From: a bacterium
GTDB taxonomy: Bacteria; SZUA-182; DTGQ01
Length of the DNA: 64,000 bases
Direction of reading: 5' to 3'
Assembly (NCBI GenBank): GCA_040755755.1
Contig: JBFLZW010000033.1
Coordinates: 1 to 64,000, forward strand
The notes beneath the pieces were generated by a model. That model was not told where the DNA came from. It did no database searches and saw only the letters and a program-made list of their open reading frames with translations. A program made the translations under genes and the position numbers. Positions 1 through 8,680 of this stretch are shown piece by piece (within the stretch, counting starts at the first letter, position 1; every line of letters starts with the position of its first letter).

Positions 1-25
1 TATATGTTCTCATATTGTCGCTCAT
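1..25 (-). CDS. Start of a gene truncated by the window edge
   Basis: An ATG at 25 on the minus strand is preceded by AAAAAGGAG at suitable spacing and opens a frame of eight codons (MSDNMRTY) running off the left edge. The start lies inside one arm of a 19-bp inverted repeat. The product cannot be identified from so few residues; a mobile-element gene is possible given the repeat. Confidence 0.3.
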
Positions 26-80
26 GATATACTCCTTTTTAATTATTTTTTCAATTACTTAGAGTATATCATGAGCGACA
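16..80. repeat. 19-bp perfect inverted repeat
   Basis: Positions 16-34 (TGTCGCTCATGATATACTC) and 62-80 are exact reverse complements, separated by a 27-base A/T-rich loop. The left arm holds the start codon of the partial gene at the edge. The right arm carries a matching ATG followed at once by a stop. It could be an end of an insertion sequence or a duplicated leader. The identity is not established. Confidence 0.6.
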
Positions 81-489
81 GCTAATGTGTTCTCAATCTA
101 TTTCTAAAAATGTGTCCGGTAGTGAGATAATTAAAGAGGCTCTGAACCACACAAAAAGGGTTTGCGGAGATATCCACGGGAATGAAAGACCGGCCAGAAA
201 TAATTCCCCCCCAATTGCCCCACATTAATACTGTAATAAACTTTGATCCCCGCTGTCAAGATTAGGGGTCAGGTATAACTCCAGTCAGCTTGATTTTGTT
301 TTATCTATGGCCTCGATCAGATTCCCGGTGTTCATCAGAATGGCTTTGGTTATAAACAGGGATAAAATCAACGGGTCCATTTTTTTTCTCTTTATACTTG
401 AAAAGTTAGTTAGTATATTGTAAAATTAAGAAAGACTATATGGATTGTTTAATAAACAGATAATATAAGCTTTTATAAGGATTGCTAAA
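81..489. other. Intergenic stretch without a recognisable gene
   Basis: About 400 bases with no convincing reading frame, RNA gene or strong promoter. It separates the left-edge inverted repeat from the small zinc-ribbon gene. Confidence 0.5.
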
Positions 490-672
490 ATGTTATATGA
501 CAGTTGTGAGAAAGACGACAGCTCAACCTCGACCCTGATTATGTGCGAGACCTGTGGCTGCACCTTTAATCTGCTGGATAAGTTTTTGCCATCCCTGAAG
601 GATCTTACCTGCGGCCAATGTGATACCAAGGGGAATTTTAAGGTCGTCCACGATCCGGAAGGCCGTCAGTAG
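490..672 (+). CDS. Small zinc-ribbon protein
   Basis: This is a 60-residue protein with two CxxC-type pairs (CETCGC near residue 19 and CGQC near residue 41), which look like one four-cysteine zinc ribbon. The start is preceded by AAGGA nine bases upstream. No catalytic residues are visible, so a small DNA/RNA-binding or regulatory role is only a guess. It stands alone on the plus strand, converging on the phage-tail genes, and there is no clear operon partner. Confidence 0.55.
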   Translation: MLYDSCEKDDSSTSTLIMCETCGCTFNLLDKFLPSLKDLTCGQCDTKGNFKVVHDPEGRQ

Positions 673-713
673 GTCACGGATAAAAGAAGTTAATCAGTAA
701 AAGCGAGAAGCTA

Positions 714-983
714 TCATTTATCAGTCGAGAGCTGATAGCTGGTAGATGTCTTACCGGCCACACTCTCCTGGCTCCTGACTCCTGGCTCCTTTTTCCTCAG
801 TGCATCGTGAGGTTCTCTGATGGTATTATTGATGGGATTATCTGCCGGGCAGATGGCCTCAAGCTTTTGATAAACCCGGTTTAAGAAAGCCTCGATAATC
901 CACTCATTCAGGCGGTTATTGATGTTGTCGGAACAAAACTTCTGGAGAAAATTGAAAAGGTCCTGTTTACTGTGCTGGTCCAT
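714..983 (-). CDS. Hypothetical protein, last gene of phage-tail cassette
   Basis: An 89-residue protein starting at the ATG at 983, eight bases after AGGAGG; an upstream ATG at 989 sits too close to that site. It overlaps the end of the large tail gene by 17 bases, so translation is probably coupled. Residues 1-65 look like a normal helical protein. The last ~20 residues are read through a GGAGCCAGGAGTC-type direct repeat of the kind usually found between genes, so the C-terminus may be eroded or extended. No family recognised. Confidence 0.5.
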   Translation of the reverse strand: MDQHSKQDLFNFLQKFCSDNINNRLNEWIIEAFLNRVYQKLEAICPADNPINNTIREPHDALRKKEPGVRSQESVAGKTSTSYQLSTDK

Positions 984-3900
984 TGCCATTTCCTCCTGAT
1001 TTTTCTGTTATCTTCCTGTCGAGTTGCCGGATAGCTCCAAGGCACAGGCTGATTACAGCCTTGAGTGAGAGATAGGGTTTGCCCTCCTGATCATAGAGGA
1101 TTTTTCCGCTCACCTTATCCCTGCTGAGCAGCCACTCCGGCAGGCTGTTGTCATCGATAATTTCCATCCCTGTTCGTGGGTCGAATACACCGCTTGGCCT
1201 GATGGCTTTGATTATTTCAAGGTCATCAACCGGGATGATTTCACCGTTCTCACCCCTATGGTCGAGGAAGAAAAAATCAGCCACATTATGCCAATCATCA
1301 GCGTAAGCATCGTCCCAGGCCGCAGTTGATTTTCCCAGATCCTGCACCTTATGGTCCTGCGGGCCAAAGAGGCCGGAGCGGATGTTATATTGGCGAAGGT
1401 TCTGGGACGTCTTGTCATACAGGGAAAGCGTAATGGCAGGCTCAAGGTCATTGCTGTCACCGTCAACCTCCACCGCTGCCCCATTGACCGCTCCGGCCCA
1501 GTCACCGCAGGACAGGGAGCCCTGGCGTTTTGCCGTCAGGCGAAGATCACGAAACCGCGCGTCAGGATCACCCCACCAGGCCCCATTGAGGCCGACATAA
1601 CAATCGACGGCATTATTGACATCAGGTTTAATCAGAAACCTGTTGCCGTCTGTATCCCCGCCGATTTCAACCGCGTAGCTTGTACCGGCAAATTTGAGCC
1701 GTCCAGGGTCCGTATCGCTTCCGCTCAGGGTGATATCTCCGCCGCCGGAAACAGTTACCCCGCCGGTTGAGCTGACCTTGATAATCAGTGTCCCTGCTGA
1801 CTGGTCCCACCTGATCCCCTTACCTGCGGTAAAATCACCGATAGTTACATCGCCCTGATCAACTCCGGAATAAACAGCCTGAAATCTCATCTGACCGCTG
1901 GTATTATAGCCGGTCATACTGGTGTGATTGATCAGCAGGCCGCCATCGGTTGCAGGATTATCACTGGTTTTTATGATCCCGGAGGTATAGATCTGATATT
2001 CACACTCTTTGATCTTGCCGGATGAAAATTCCGGTGCCGAGCCATTGGTCAGGATCTTGAAAACATCGCCAAGCACGCTGCTGTGACCGATCAGGCCATT
2101 AGGGTCAAGGACCACGGAGTTGCTGCCGCTGAACGCTTTCAGCCGTGAGAAGGCAGAATCAAGCTCAATGCCGGTTTTCGAGATCTTGGTGGCTGAAATA
2201 TTCCATCCGGCAATACTGCCCTCCCCGGTGCTGATCCTGCCCTTGACTTCAAACACTCCCGCTGACTGGTCCCACTTTGCTCCAGCATCCTGGGCATAGT
2301 TTCCCAGGGTAACATCACCCTGATCAGCACCTCCATAGATGGCCTGAAATCTCACCTGCCCCGAGGGACTATAGCAGGTAAGCTGCATATTGGTGGCCAA
2401 AAGGCCGCCATTCACTGCCGGGTTGTTGCTGGTGGCCAGGGTTCCGCCGCTGCCGATCAGGACTGTGCCGGTGATCTGGTTGGCCCGCAGGGCCGTTGAA
2501 CCGGCTGCATCAGGCGGTCCCTGATAGATGGGCGAATATCCGCGTTCAGCGCAGGCTTGCGAAACCTCGGTCTCAGGGGCCGAGAGGTCATCCCAGTCAT
2601 CGAGGGTATCGGAAAACCTGGTGCATTCGACATCGACCCATAAACCCTCATGGATGGTCATCTTGGTGATCAGGCATGTGTAGGCGACTCCTTCGGCTCC
2701 GAAATTGGCGGGATTAATGGTTATCATATCTCCCGGCTCAAGGGACAGTATCCTGCTGTGGGCAGTGAAGGTAATTTCCCTGTCCTTCAGGAGTATTCGC
2801 TGCAGGGCAAGCTGAGCGCATTTTCGGGCTTTGACCGCATCCAGGATCCATTCCGCCTCAATGGTGGTGTCAGAGCAATTTTCGGCAGTGCTCTTGACCG
2901 CTACCAGGGTTTTATTGAGCTGGTCAACCGGCTCGGCAGGGACCTGCCAGGTCACATAGCCGCTGTCCTTGCGCTTCTGGGTGAAGGTCCGCTTAACCTG
3001 AAAGGATCCCGGCTTGACCATATCCTCTTCAATCGCCATCTGGCTTGCCGTGGTCAGGACTTTGAACCCGATTTTATCCCGGTACAGGGGGATCATGCCG
3101 GTTACAGAAAAGAGCTTGGAAATGAGTTTTTCCCTCGGCATCCGGTACCACAGCCCGATGTTCAGATCAAGCCCTCTGGCCGCAAATGTGGCGGCGGCCT
3201 CAAGCCGTGAGACATCGTCGATTTCGCCGGGCAGGATGCCCCAGTCCTCAAGTATCCATGTGGCAATGTCAGCCGGGTTGGTCGTGCCCGCAAGATCGCT
3301 GCGGGAGAACCTGAGGGGCAGATCGTAGATCTGCTTGCCCGCAATGCCCCAGAATCCATTGGCATCGTTACTGCCGTCGTTATTGGCATCATCGCACAGG
3401 AGCTGAACCACCCGGTAGCCTGCCCCGTCTGCACCCGCCACTGAATCCTGCTTGAAGGTATAGTCCGTGGACAGATAGGTCGTCTTGAAGTTGACCTCCT
3501 GCGGAGTCCTTGCCCGGTCGATGGTGTAGCTTTTGTCTGCCGGGCCAAGCAGATAGTGGTCCGTGCTCACCCGGACCAGATTGGAAGTCAGACTGCCGCT
3601 GGCCTCAGAAAGCCTGACCGTGGTCAGGCCAAGGTTAAAGGAGCTGTTCTCCACCCAGCAGGCCAGATTGCCGTCAACTCCGCAGTGGGCAAGAACAAAC
3701 TGCCCGGGGGTGAAAAGTGCGGTCTGGTCACCGGCTGTGGTGAAGGTGGCTGCATCCACAAAGATGGCCTCCCGCATGCTGCTGATCCACCGGACCGGAA
3801 AAAAGGGTGTGCCAAAGACAAGGGGCACACAGACATTGTCATTTTTCATGATATCGGACGGAAACAAATCGCTTATCAGGGGCAGGTTCGGGTAATCGCC

Positions 3901-4338
3901 CTCAAGGTTGATCGTGAACCGGTCCTGGCACTCTAAAGTTAAAACCTGATCGACCGCCCAGGCTGAAACCACCCGCAGCCGCCAGGCCATAAGCTCGGCC
4001 TCCAGGCCGTTCGCCTCACCTGCCAGCCGAATGGTTATTGATGCATCTTCGAAGGCGCTTGGGCCGAGTCCGCCAATCGTGTTGCCCGAAAAGCTGACTG
4101 TAATGGTGACCCGTGCGGGCGGAATGACCCCAAGCTCAAGGCTGCCCATAGCAATGACCAAGGGGCTGAATGACATGATTTTCGGGCTGTAATTGTGGCC
4201 GCCGAAGGATTTCCCTTCGGTAGACCAGTAGTAATCAACCGTGCCGTCATTATCCCGATCGACTTCAAACAGCCAGGATACCTTTTTGACCGAGGCGTTC
4301 AGGATTTCCAATTGCGGAGGTGTGAGACCTGTTCTCAT
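967..4338 (-). CDS. Phage tail / host-specificity protein
   Basis: This 1123-residue protein begins with a tail-component-like domain (about residues 1-560). A repeated beta-rich region follows, in which two segments near residues 640-720 and 780-860 share the pattern NPA-NGGLL-N then SGQ-RFQA-Y-G-DQGDV. The last ~110 residues (from about DDAYADDWHN, with PVDDLEIIKAIRPSG) resemble the C-terminal chaperone-like part of tail fibres. The tandem repeats suggest a fibre or spike built by duplication. Its ATG overlaps the stop of the upstream gene as ATGA, so the two form one transcription unit. No head, portal or lysis genes lie nearby, so this is a tail-only fragment or a prophage edge. Confidence 0.65.
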   Translation of the reverse strand: MRTGLTPPQLEILNASVKKVSWLFEVDRDNDGTVDYYWSTEGKSFGGHNYSPKIMSFSPLVIAMGSLELGVIPPARVTITVSFSGNTIGGLGPSAFEDASITIRLAGEANGLEAELMAWRLRVVSAWAVDQVLTLECQDRFTINLEGDYPNLPLISDLFPSDIMKNDNVCVPLVFGTPFFPVRWISSMREAIFVDAATFTTAGDQTALFTPGQFVLAHCGVDGNLACWVENSSFNLGLTTVRLSEASGSLTSNLVRVSTDHYLLGPADKSYTIDRARTPQEVNFKTTYLSTDYTFKQDSVAGADGAGYRVVQLLCDDANNDGSNDANGFWGIAGKQIYDLPLRFSRSDLAGTTNPADIATWILEDWGILPGEIDDVSRLEAAATFAARGLDLNIGLWYRMPREKLISKLFSVTGMIPLYRDKIGFKVLTTASQMAIEEDMVKPGSFQVKRTFTQKRKDSGYVTWQVPAEPVDQLNKTLVAVKSTAENCSDTTIEAEWILDAVKARKCAQLALQRILLKDREITFTAHSRILSLEPGDMITINPANFGAEGVAYTCLITKMTIHEGLWVDVECTRFSDTLDDWDDLSAPETEVSQACAERGYSPIYQGPPDAAGSTALRANQITGTVLIGSGGTLATSNNPAVNGGLLATNMQLTCYSPSGQVRFQAIYGGADQGDVTLGNYAQDAGAKWDQSAGVFEVKGRISTGEGSIAGWNISATKISKTGIELDSAFSRLKAFSGSNSVVLDPNGLIGHSSVLGDVFKILTNGSAPEFSSGKIKECEYQIYTSGIIKTSDNPATDGGLLINHTSMTGYNTSGQMRFQAVYSGVDQGDVTIGDFTAGKGIRWDQSAGTLIIKVSSTGGVTVSGGGDITLSGSDTDPGRLKFAGTSYAVEIGGDTDGNRFLIKPDVNNAVDCYVGLNGAWWGDPDARFRDLRLTAKRQGSLSCGDWAGAVNGAAVEVDGDSNDLEPAITLSLYDKTSQNLRQYNIRSGLFGPQDHKVQDLGKSTAAWDDAYADDWHNVADFFFLDHRGENGEIIPVDDLEIIKAIRPSGVFDPRTGMEIIDDNSLPEWLLSRDKVSGKILYDQEGKPYLSLKAVISLCLGAIRQLDRKITEKSGGNGNGPAQ

Positions 4339-4754
4339 AATTCCGGTTTCCTCCCTGCAATGGAGAGCAAAAGATTAGCCAGACCATAGTTTTTGTAATT
4401 TTGCAGGAATGACTCCCATCGGCAGTCAAACCTGACTACATAGACATGGCTGTCATACTGGACAGGTGGAGCCCACCAGAACGTCCTGGCTGTCCCGCAC
4501 CCCTTGGCCGGGTCATGGTAAAAATCAAAGAGCGTGCTGTGATCAGGCTCGCTCAAATACCGCCATTGCAGCTTGACCCAGAATCTCGATTGATCGGATA
4601 ATATTATCCGCTCCTCGTATCTCCCCAGGCCCTGGTGAATTTCAATATCCTTCTCACCCGAAATGACCAGGACTTCTTGCGGGTCCACTGACAGGGTGGA
4701 CTCGAAATCAGGATTAACGTCGGTCAAAAAATCATACATGCTCATGATTGACAT
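4335..4754 (-). CDS. Phage-tail-associated protein
   Basis: A 139-residue protein with many tryptophans and tyrosines, starting at ATG 4754 after AGGTGA. It is joined to the following tail gene by a four-base ATGA overlap. Size, composition and position before a large tail protein fit a minor tail or tail-assembly component. No specific family is recognised. Confidence 0.5.
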   Translation of the reverse strand: MSIMSMYDFLTDVNPDFESTLSVDPQEVLVISGEKDIEIHQGLGRYEERIILSDQSRFWVKLQWRYLSEPDHSTLFDFYHDPAKGCGTARTFWWAPPVQYDSHVYVVRFDCRWESFLQNYKNYGLANLLLSIAGRKPEL

Positions 4755-5084
4755 CGCTTCACCTGCCTGATAGAAGCGGCCCCGCTTATAGTGCGCAGCT
4801 TGCTACAACCTGCCGCAGCCTGAGAGCGAATGCCGCATTGTTATATGTGGAGTGCTGAGTTAGTAAAAAGTTAATGCGGAGTGAATCCCTAATTCTTTTT
4901 CCTATCCTTCTGTATTTTTTAACCTCAGTATACCACTCGTTTCATAACTGCTGGGAAATGAACGGCTTTGCAGGGGAATGTTCTGTTTTTTACTCTTGAC
5001 ATGGTCTTATATACTGCGAAACAGATGAATATTGAACTTTTATTCAGTTAACAATTCCCCTCGATGGGGCATGCTATTTTGCCT
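4755..5084. other. Intergenic stretch, nothing recognised
   Basis: About 330 bases between the phage-tail genes and the transposase remnant. No reading frame with a ribosome-binding site and no stable hairpin with a T-run was seen. It may mark the prophage boundary. Confidence 0.4.
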
Positions 5085-5567
5085 TCAAGATTGGTATCTG
5101 TGAAGGGGGAGTGTGCGGTCTGATCGCCCATAATGTCTGTTACCATAATGGGGCAGCCGGGTGCCATTACTGCCGAAATTAAGAAAGGCAGGTATATTTA
5201 TTACCATTGTACGGGAAATAAAGGTATTGAATACTTTTTCGATTTCACTTCCATATTCTTTAATTCCGACTTCATCCTTTTGGTAAATGAATAATCCGCG
5301 GTTAATGCAGCTCTGTAAACGTTTCAACTTTGAGTATATTGGCGAGAGAGCCAATAGGCGAGAGGCTGGCCATTTGCTGAGGATCATGATTCTCCTGACC
5401 ATGAGAAAGATACCATTGAGCAGAGCCTCATCTTCTCTAGCCTGCTGATGCCGGTACACGACAAGGTCATAGCTGAGCTTGTCTTCCTACTTATCGACTG
5501 TCTGGTCCCGGTCTTCCTCGCCCTATTTTCTTGCGCACACTCTCTAGCTTCTCCTCAATGCTGGCAT
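5085..5567 (-). pseudogene. Decayed transposase remnant (IS1634/IS4-like)
   Basis: Reading from ATG 5567, the first frame gives MDASIEEKLESVRKKIGRG followed by RPGPDSR and a stop. The next frame continues with YRHQQAREDEALLNGIF. The order of a basic RGRPGP motif and then an E-A-NGIF segment resembles the DDE region of IS1634-type transposases, interrupted by a frameshift and a stop. The rest (to 5085) is further degraded. This is pattern recognition only, without alignment. Confidence 0.4.
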
Positions 5568-5586
5568 CCATAAGGCTTACAGAATG

Positions 5587-6351
5587 TTATCCATTCTTGT
5601 AAGGGATCACATATGGCTTCTCAGATTCCCGGTGAATGATGGCGTCTACGCCATAAACGGTTTTTATGTTTTCTCTGGTCATGACCCGCTCTGGTTTACC
5701 CGAGTCATGAATATAACCATCCTTCAAAAAGATAACAGTATCGGAAAACTGCGATGCAAGATTCAGATCATGAATGGTAATAATTACAGATATACCATCT
5801 CTCTTTGATATTTCCTTGAGGCAAGCGAACACTTCCAGTTGGTGTTTTAGGTCGAGGTTACTGGTAGGCTCATCTAAAAGGAATAATTTAGGCTCCTGAG
5901 CCAATGCTCGTGCAATCAAGACCTTTTGTCTTTCACCTCCACTGAGCTGGTTATAACTTTTTAACATAAGATGACTTAGTCTCATGGAGGAAATGATTTT
6001 TGAGACAATCTCCAAATCCCTTGTCCCTGCTCTCCAGCCAATATACGGCCTTCGGCCAAGGAGCACCGAATCAAATACCATAATGGGAAATGAACCCGAG
6101 ATATTTTGCGGGACATAAGCGATTATCTGTGCTCTTTGTCTTGATTTCATTTTTCGTAAATCGATGCTATCGAAAAAAATAGTACCCCGAGATCTGAGAA
6201 TCATATTCATACACTTTAAGAGGGTGCTCTTGCCTGAACCGTTTGGACCGGCAATGCTTACGATTTCTCCTTTTTCAGCAGTGAAGGAAATGCCTTTTAA
6301 TATGCATTCCTTTCCATAGCTGAAACTCAAATCCTTTACTCTTAGGCTCAT
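5587..6351 (-). CDS. ABC transporter ATPase, siderophore/cobalamin type
   Basis: A 254-residue cytoplasmic ATPase. It has Walker A GPNGSGKST near residue 36, signature LSGGERQ, Walker B LFLLDEPTSNLD and a switch histidine in ITIHDLNLA. The family (BtuD/FecE/FhuC) powers uptake of iron chelates, cobalamin and related metal complexes. Start chosen at ATG 6351 (MSLRVKDLSFSYG) because the upstream extension is a read-through of the permease gene; GAGAGG lies just upstream. It is the last gene of a long minus-strand operon that begins at 15.2 kb. The transported compound is inferred only from context. Confidence 0.88.
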   Translation of the reverse strand: MSLRVKDLSFSYGKECILKGISFTAEKGEIVSIAGPNGSGKSTLLKCMNMILRSRGTIFFDSIDLRKMKSRQRAQIIAYVPQNISGSFPIMVFDSVLLGRRPYIGWRAGTRDLEIVSKIISSMRLSHLMLKSYNQLSGGERQKVLIARALAQEPKLFLLDEPTSNLDLKHQLEVFACLKEISKRDGISVIITIHDLNLASQFSDTVIFLKDGYIHDSGKPERVMTRENIKTVYGVDAIIHRESEKPYVIPYKNG

Positions 6352-6377
6352 AAACGAAGTTTTCCTCTCTTCTATTC

Positions 6378-7457
6378 TCAGCCCCAATAGTTTTCCCGAT
6401 TTATCATCATCAGATAGATAAACATGGGTACGCCGACAAAGGATACTACGATGCCTATCGGAATAATCATTGGCGAGACGATGGTTCTGCCAAAGATATC
6501 TGCCAAGGTAAGGATGATCGCTCCGGTGATGCATGAACCTACAAGGAGGAATCGATGATCTCCTCCGATTACCAATCTGGTTAAATGCGGTGCTACAAGG
6601 CCAACGAATCCAATGATGCCGGTAAAACTGATAATTGTTGCCGTGACCAGAGAGGAAAGTATCAGGCAAATGGTTCTGATTCTTGATGTATTGATACCAA
6701 GCGTTGCCGCTCCTTCATCACCTGCTGCAATCATAGCATTAAGGTCCCAGGAGAACCGCGTCAGAATAGGGATACAGGTAAGCACCACGCACGCCGCAAT
6801 CAGGATTTCATCCCATTTGCTTCTGCTCAGGCTCCCAAAAGTCCAGTTGACCATAGCGGTAAGTTCCTGTTCAGAAGCAAAAAACTGAAGCACAGAGGTC
6901 AGGGCACTAAAAAAATACATGAGGACAATACCTGCCAGGATAAGAGCCTCAGCGGAGTTACCTCTCTTGCTGGCAAGGGCGAAAACAAGAAGTGTACACA
7001 GAAGAGAGAAGATAAACGCAACGATAATAGCCGTGAATTTTCCCGGGCCCATAAGGCTCAGGTTAAACATGATAGCTATGGATGCACCTAAAGCTGCTGC
7101 CGACGATATGCCAAGGGTAAAAGGGCTAACCAGCGGGTTTCTGGTAACAGCCTGCATCACGGTACCGGATGCGGCCAGCCCTGCCCCGGCAACTACTCCC
7201 ATAATGACTCTGGGGAGTCTTAAATGCCAGATAACCGGATAATAGAGAGGATCTTTCGGCAGAGAGGCTATAAACCTTGCCGTGATGGTCCAGAGTACCT
7301 CTTTCAGGCCAAGGTCAGCCGTACCAACGGCTACAGAAATCATCATCAGGAAGAACAGGATACAGAACTCTCCAGCAATGTATTTCAGCTTTCTTTGCGC
7401 AAATTTTGAATATATTGTCCTTACATGGGCAGGCTTGGTTTCCATGACCTTCCTCAT
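6378..7457 (-). CDS. ABC transporter permease, BtuC/FecCD family
   Basis: A 359-residue polytopic inner-membrane protein. It has the family pattern LRLPRV-G-V-AGAGLA-SG--MQA-TRNPLVSPF-LGISS near residues 80-125 and GFVGLVAPHL-R near 285. These mark the FecCD/BtuC permeases that move metal chelates across the inner membrane. The start at 7457 puts it 25 bases after the binding-protein stop; ATG 7445 is also possible. It pairs with the ATPase that follows and the binding protein before it. Confidence 0.88.
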   Translation of the reverse strand: MRKVMETKPAHVRTIYSKFAQRKLKYIAGEFCILFFLMMISVAVGTADLGLKEVLWTITARFIASLPKDPLYYPVIWHLRLPRVIMGVVAGAGLAASGTVMQAVTRNPLVSPFTLGISSAAALGASIAIMFNLSLMGPGKFTAIIVAFIFSLLCTLLVFALASKRGNSAEALILAGIVLMYFFSALTSVLQFFASEQELTAMVNWTFGSLSRSKWDEILIAACVVLTCIPILTRFSWDLNAMIAAGDEGAATLGINTSRIRTICLILSSLVTATIISFTGIIGFVGLVAPHLTRLVIGGDHRFLLVGSCITGAIILTLADIFGRTIVSPMIIPIGIVVSFVGVPMFIYLMMINRENYWG

Positions 7458-7482
7458 TTCTCTGTTCTTAATTGATAGCGCA

Positions 7483-8604
7483 CTATCGTTTGTCTTTTCC
7501 GGTTTGCTCGGAAACTGCAGGATAAAGATACACACCCTGAAATCTCAGGTTTTGATATTCTTCAAAATATTCCTTGAGAAAAGAAAGGGGTTCCATGTCT
7601 TTAAAAAGATCGGGATAGAGCACCTTAGCCAGAAAGATAGGCCCGAATTTTTTCCGGGCACCTCCAGTGACATCCCAGCTTATGATATATACCTGGTTGT
7701 TCCTTACCGCTTCCGTAGCGGCAAGCTCCGGTCTTCTCATAAGCTCGTTGCGAAGGCGCTCGAATTCAGCGGTGTTTTTCAAAAAATATCCCCCCTTGAC
7801 TCCCTTGAAGATTACCTGCGGGTTTTTTACTGCCACATCTTCAGGGTCTGCCTCAAACTCAATGGCAGGACTTTCCGGGTAAAGATCAAGGCCCCCTGCG
7901 GCTCTGATTATGCCGGGGATGCCTGCACCATAACCGGCACCGCCGTAGGTTTTGTAATCATTACCTTCAAAATAGACCCGCTTTCGCCTTTCGGGGGGGA
8001 GGCTCCTTATCCGGCTGTCTATCAGCCTGTATTGTGCTCTGAAGAATTCAAGGTATTGGTTGGCCTTGTTCTCAAGACCTAACATCGATCCCAAGATCTT
8101 TACCTCATTGAAGTAATCCTCCACCCGGTAGAAGTCCAAACCAACCACCGGGATATCAAAGGGTTTCAGCTTTTGCTGAATCTCGTCAGGAAGAGGAGGA
8201 TAAGAGGAGAGCATAATGACAACATCCGGCTTTAACTGGGCAATTTTTTCATAGTTGGGCTGTTTGCATGAGCCGACAAGGGGCCGATCCGCCAACTCCG
8301 GATACAGCCCCTTGTCAACCTCCTCTTTGGTCGTTTTGTCCAGGCCGATGATCCGTTCTATAGCACCCAGGGCTTTCATTTCTTCCGCAGGATTTTTCCA
8401 CAGTACCACGACAGTTTTTACCGGATAAGGCACCCTTACGGATCGGTCGGCTGAATCCCGGATAGTAATGATTCTTCGGACCATTAAACTATCCTGTGCA
8501 TATCTAATATGCCAATTCGTGAAACTCCCCCAAAATAGCCAGGCTATAATGAAGACAAAAATAAGCGCAAATACCAAGTTTTGATTCCTCATTCTCTTTC
8601 TCAT
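7483..8604 (-). CDS. Periplasmic metal-chelate binding protein (TroA/BtuF-like)
   Basis: A 373-residue protein with an N-terminal hydrophobic segment (about residues 9-27), probably a membrane anchor or uncleaved signal because no lipobox cysteine is present. The body has the fold pattern of helical-backbone metal receptors: DSADRSVRVPYPVKTVVVL, KPDVVIML, an interdomain helix near 175-200 and NPQVIF. It would receive the compound released by the TonB receptor and pass it to the permease. The ligand is unknown. The start at 8604 has AAAGGTGA about ten bases upstream. Confidence 0.8.
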   Translation of the reverse strand: MRKRMRNQNLVFALIFVFIIAWLFWGSFTNWHIRYAQDSLMVRRIITIRDSADRSVRVPYPVKTVVVLWKNPAEEMKALGAIERIIGLDKTTKEEVDKGLYPELADRPLVGSCKQPNYEKIAQLKPDVVIMLSSYPPLPDEIQQKLKPFDIPVVGLDFYRVEDYFNEVKILGSMLGLENKANQYLEFFRAQYRLIDSRIRSLPPERRKRVYFEGNDYKTYGGAGYGAGIPGIIRAAGGLDLYPESPAIEFEADPEDVAVKNPQVIFKGVKGGYFLKNTAEFERLRNELMRRPELAATEAVRNNQVYIISWDVTGGARKKFGPIFLAKVLYPDLFKDMEPLSFLKEYFEEYQNLRFQGVYLYPAVSEQTGKDKR

Positions 8605-8680
8605 GAGTACAAATCACCTTTCTCTTTGGGCTCTTTTGGGGGTGAAATTACAAACTCTCTTCTCTCCCCGTGAGAGAGTC

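Noticed and set aside
6352-6669. N-terminal extension of the 5.6 kb ATPase to 6669
   Set aside because: The extension is the permease gene read in another frame, rich in His/Arg/Ser, and homology begins at ATG 6351.
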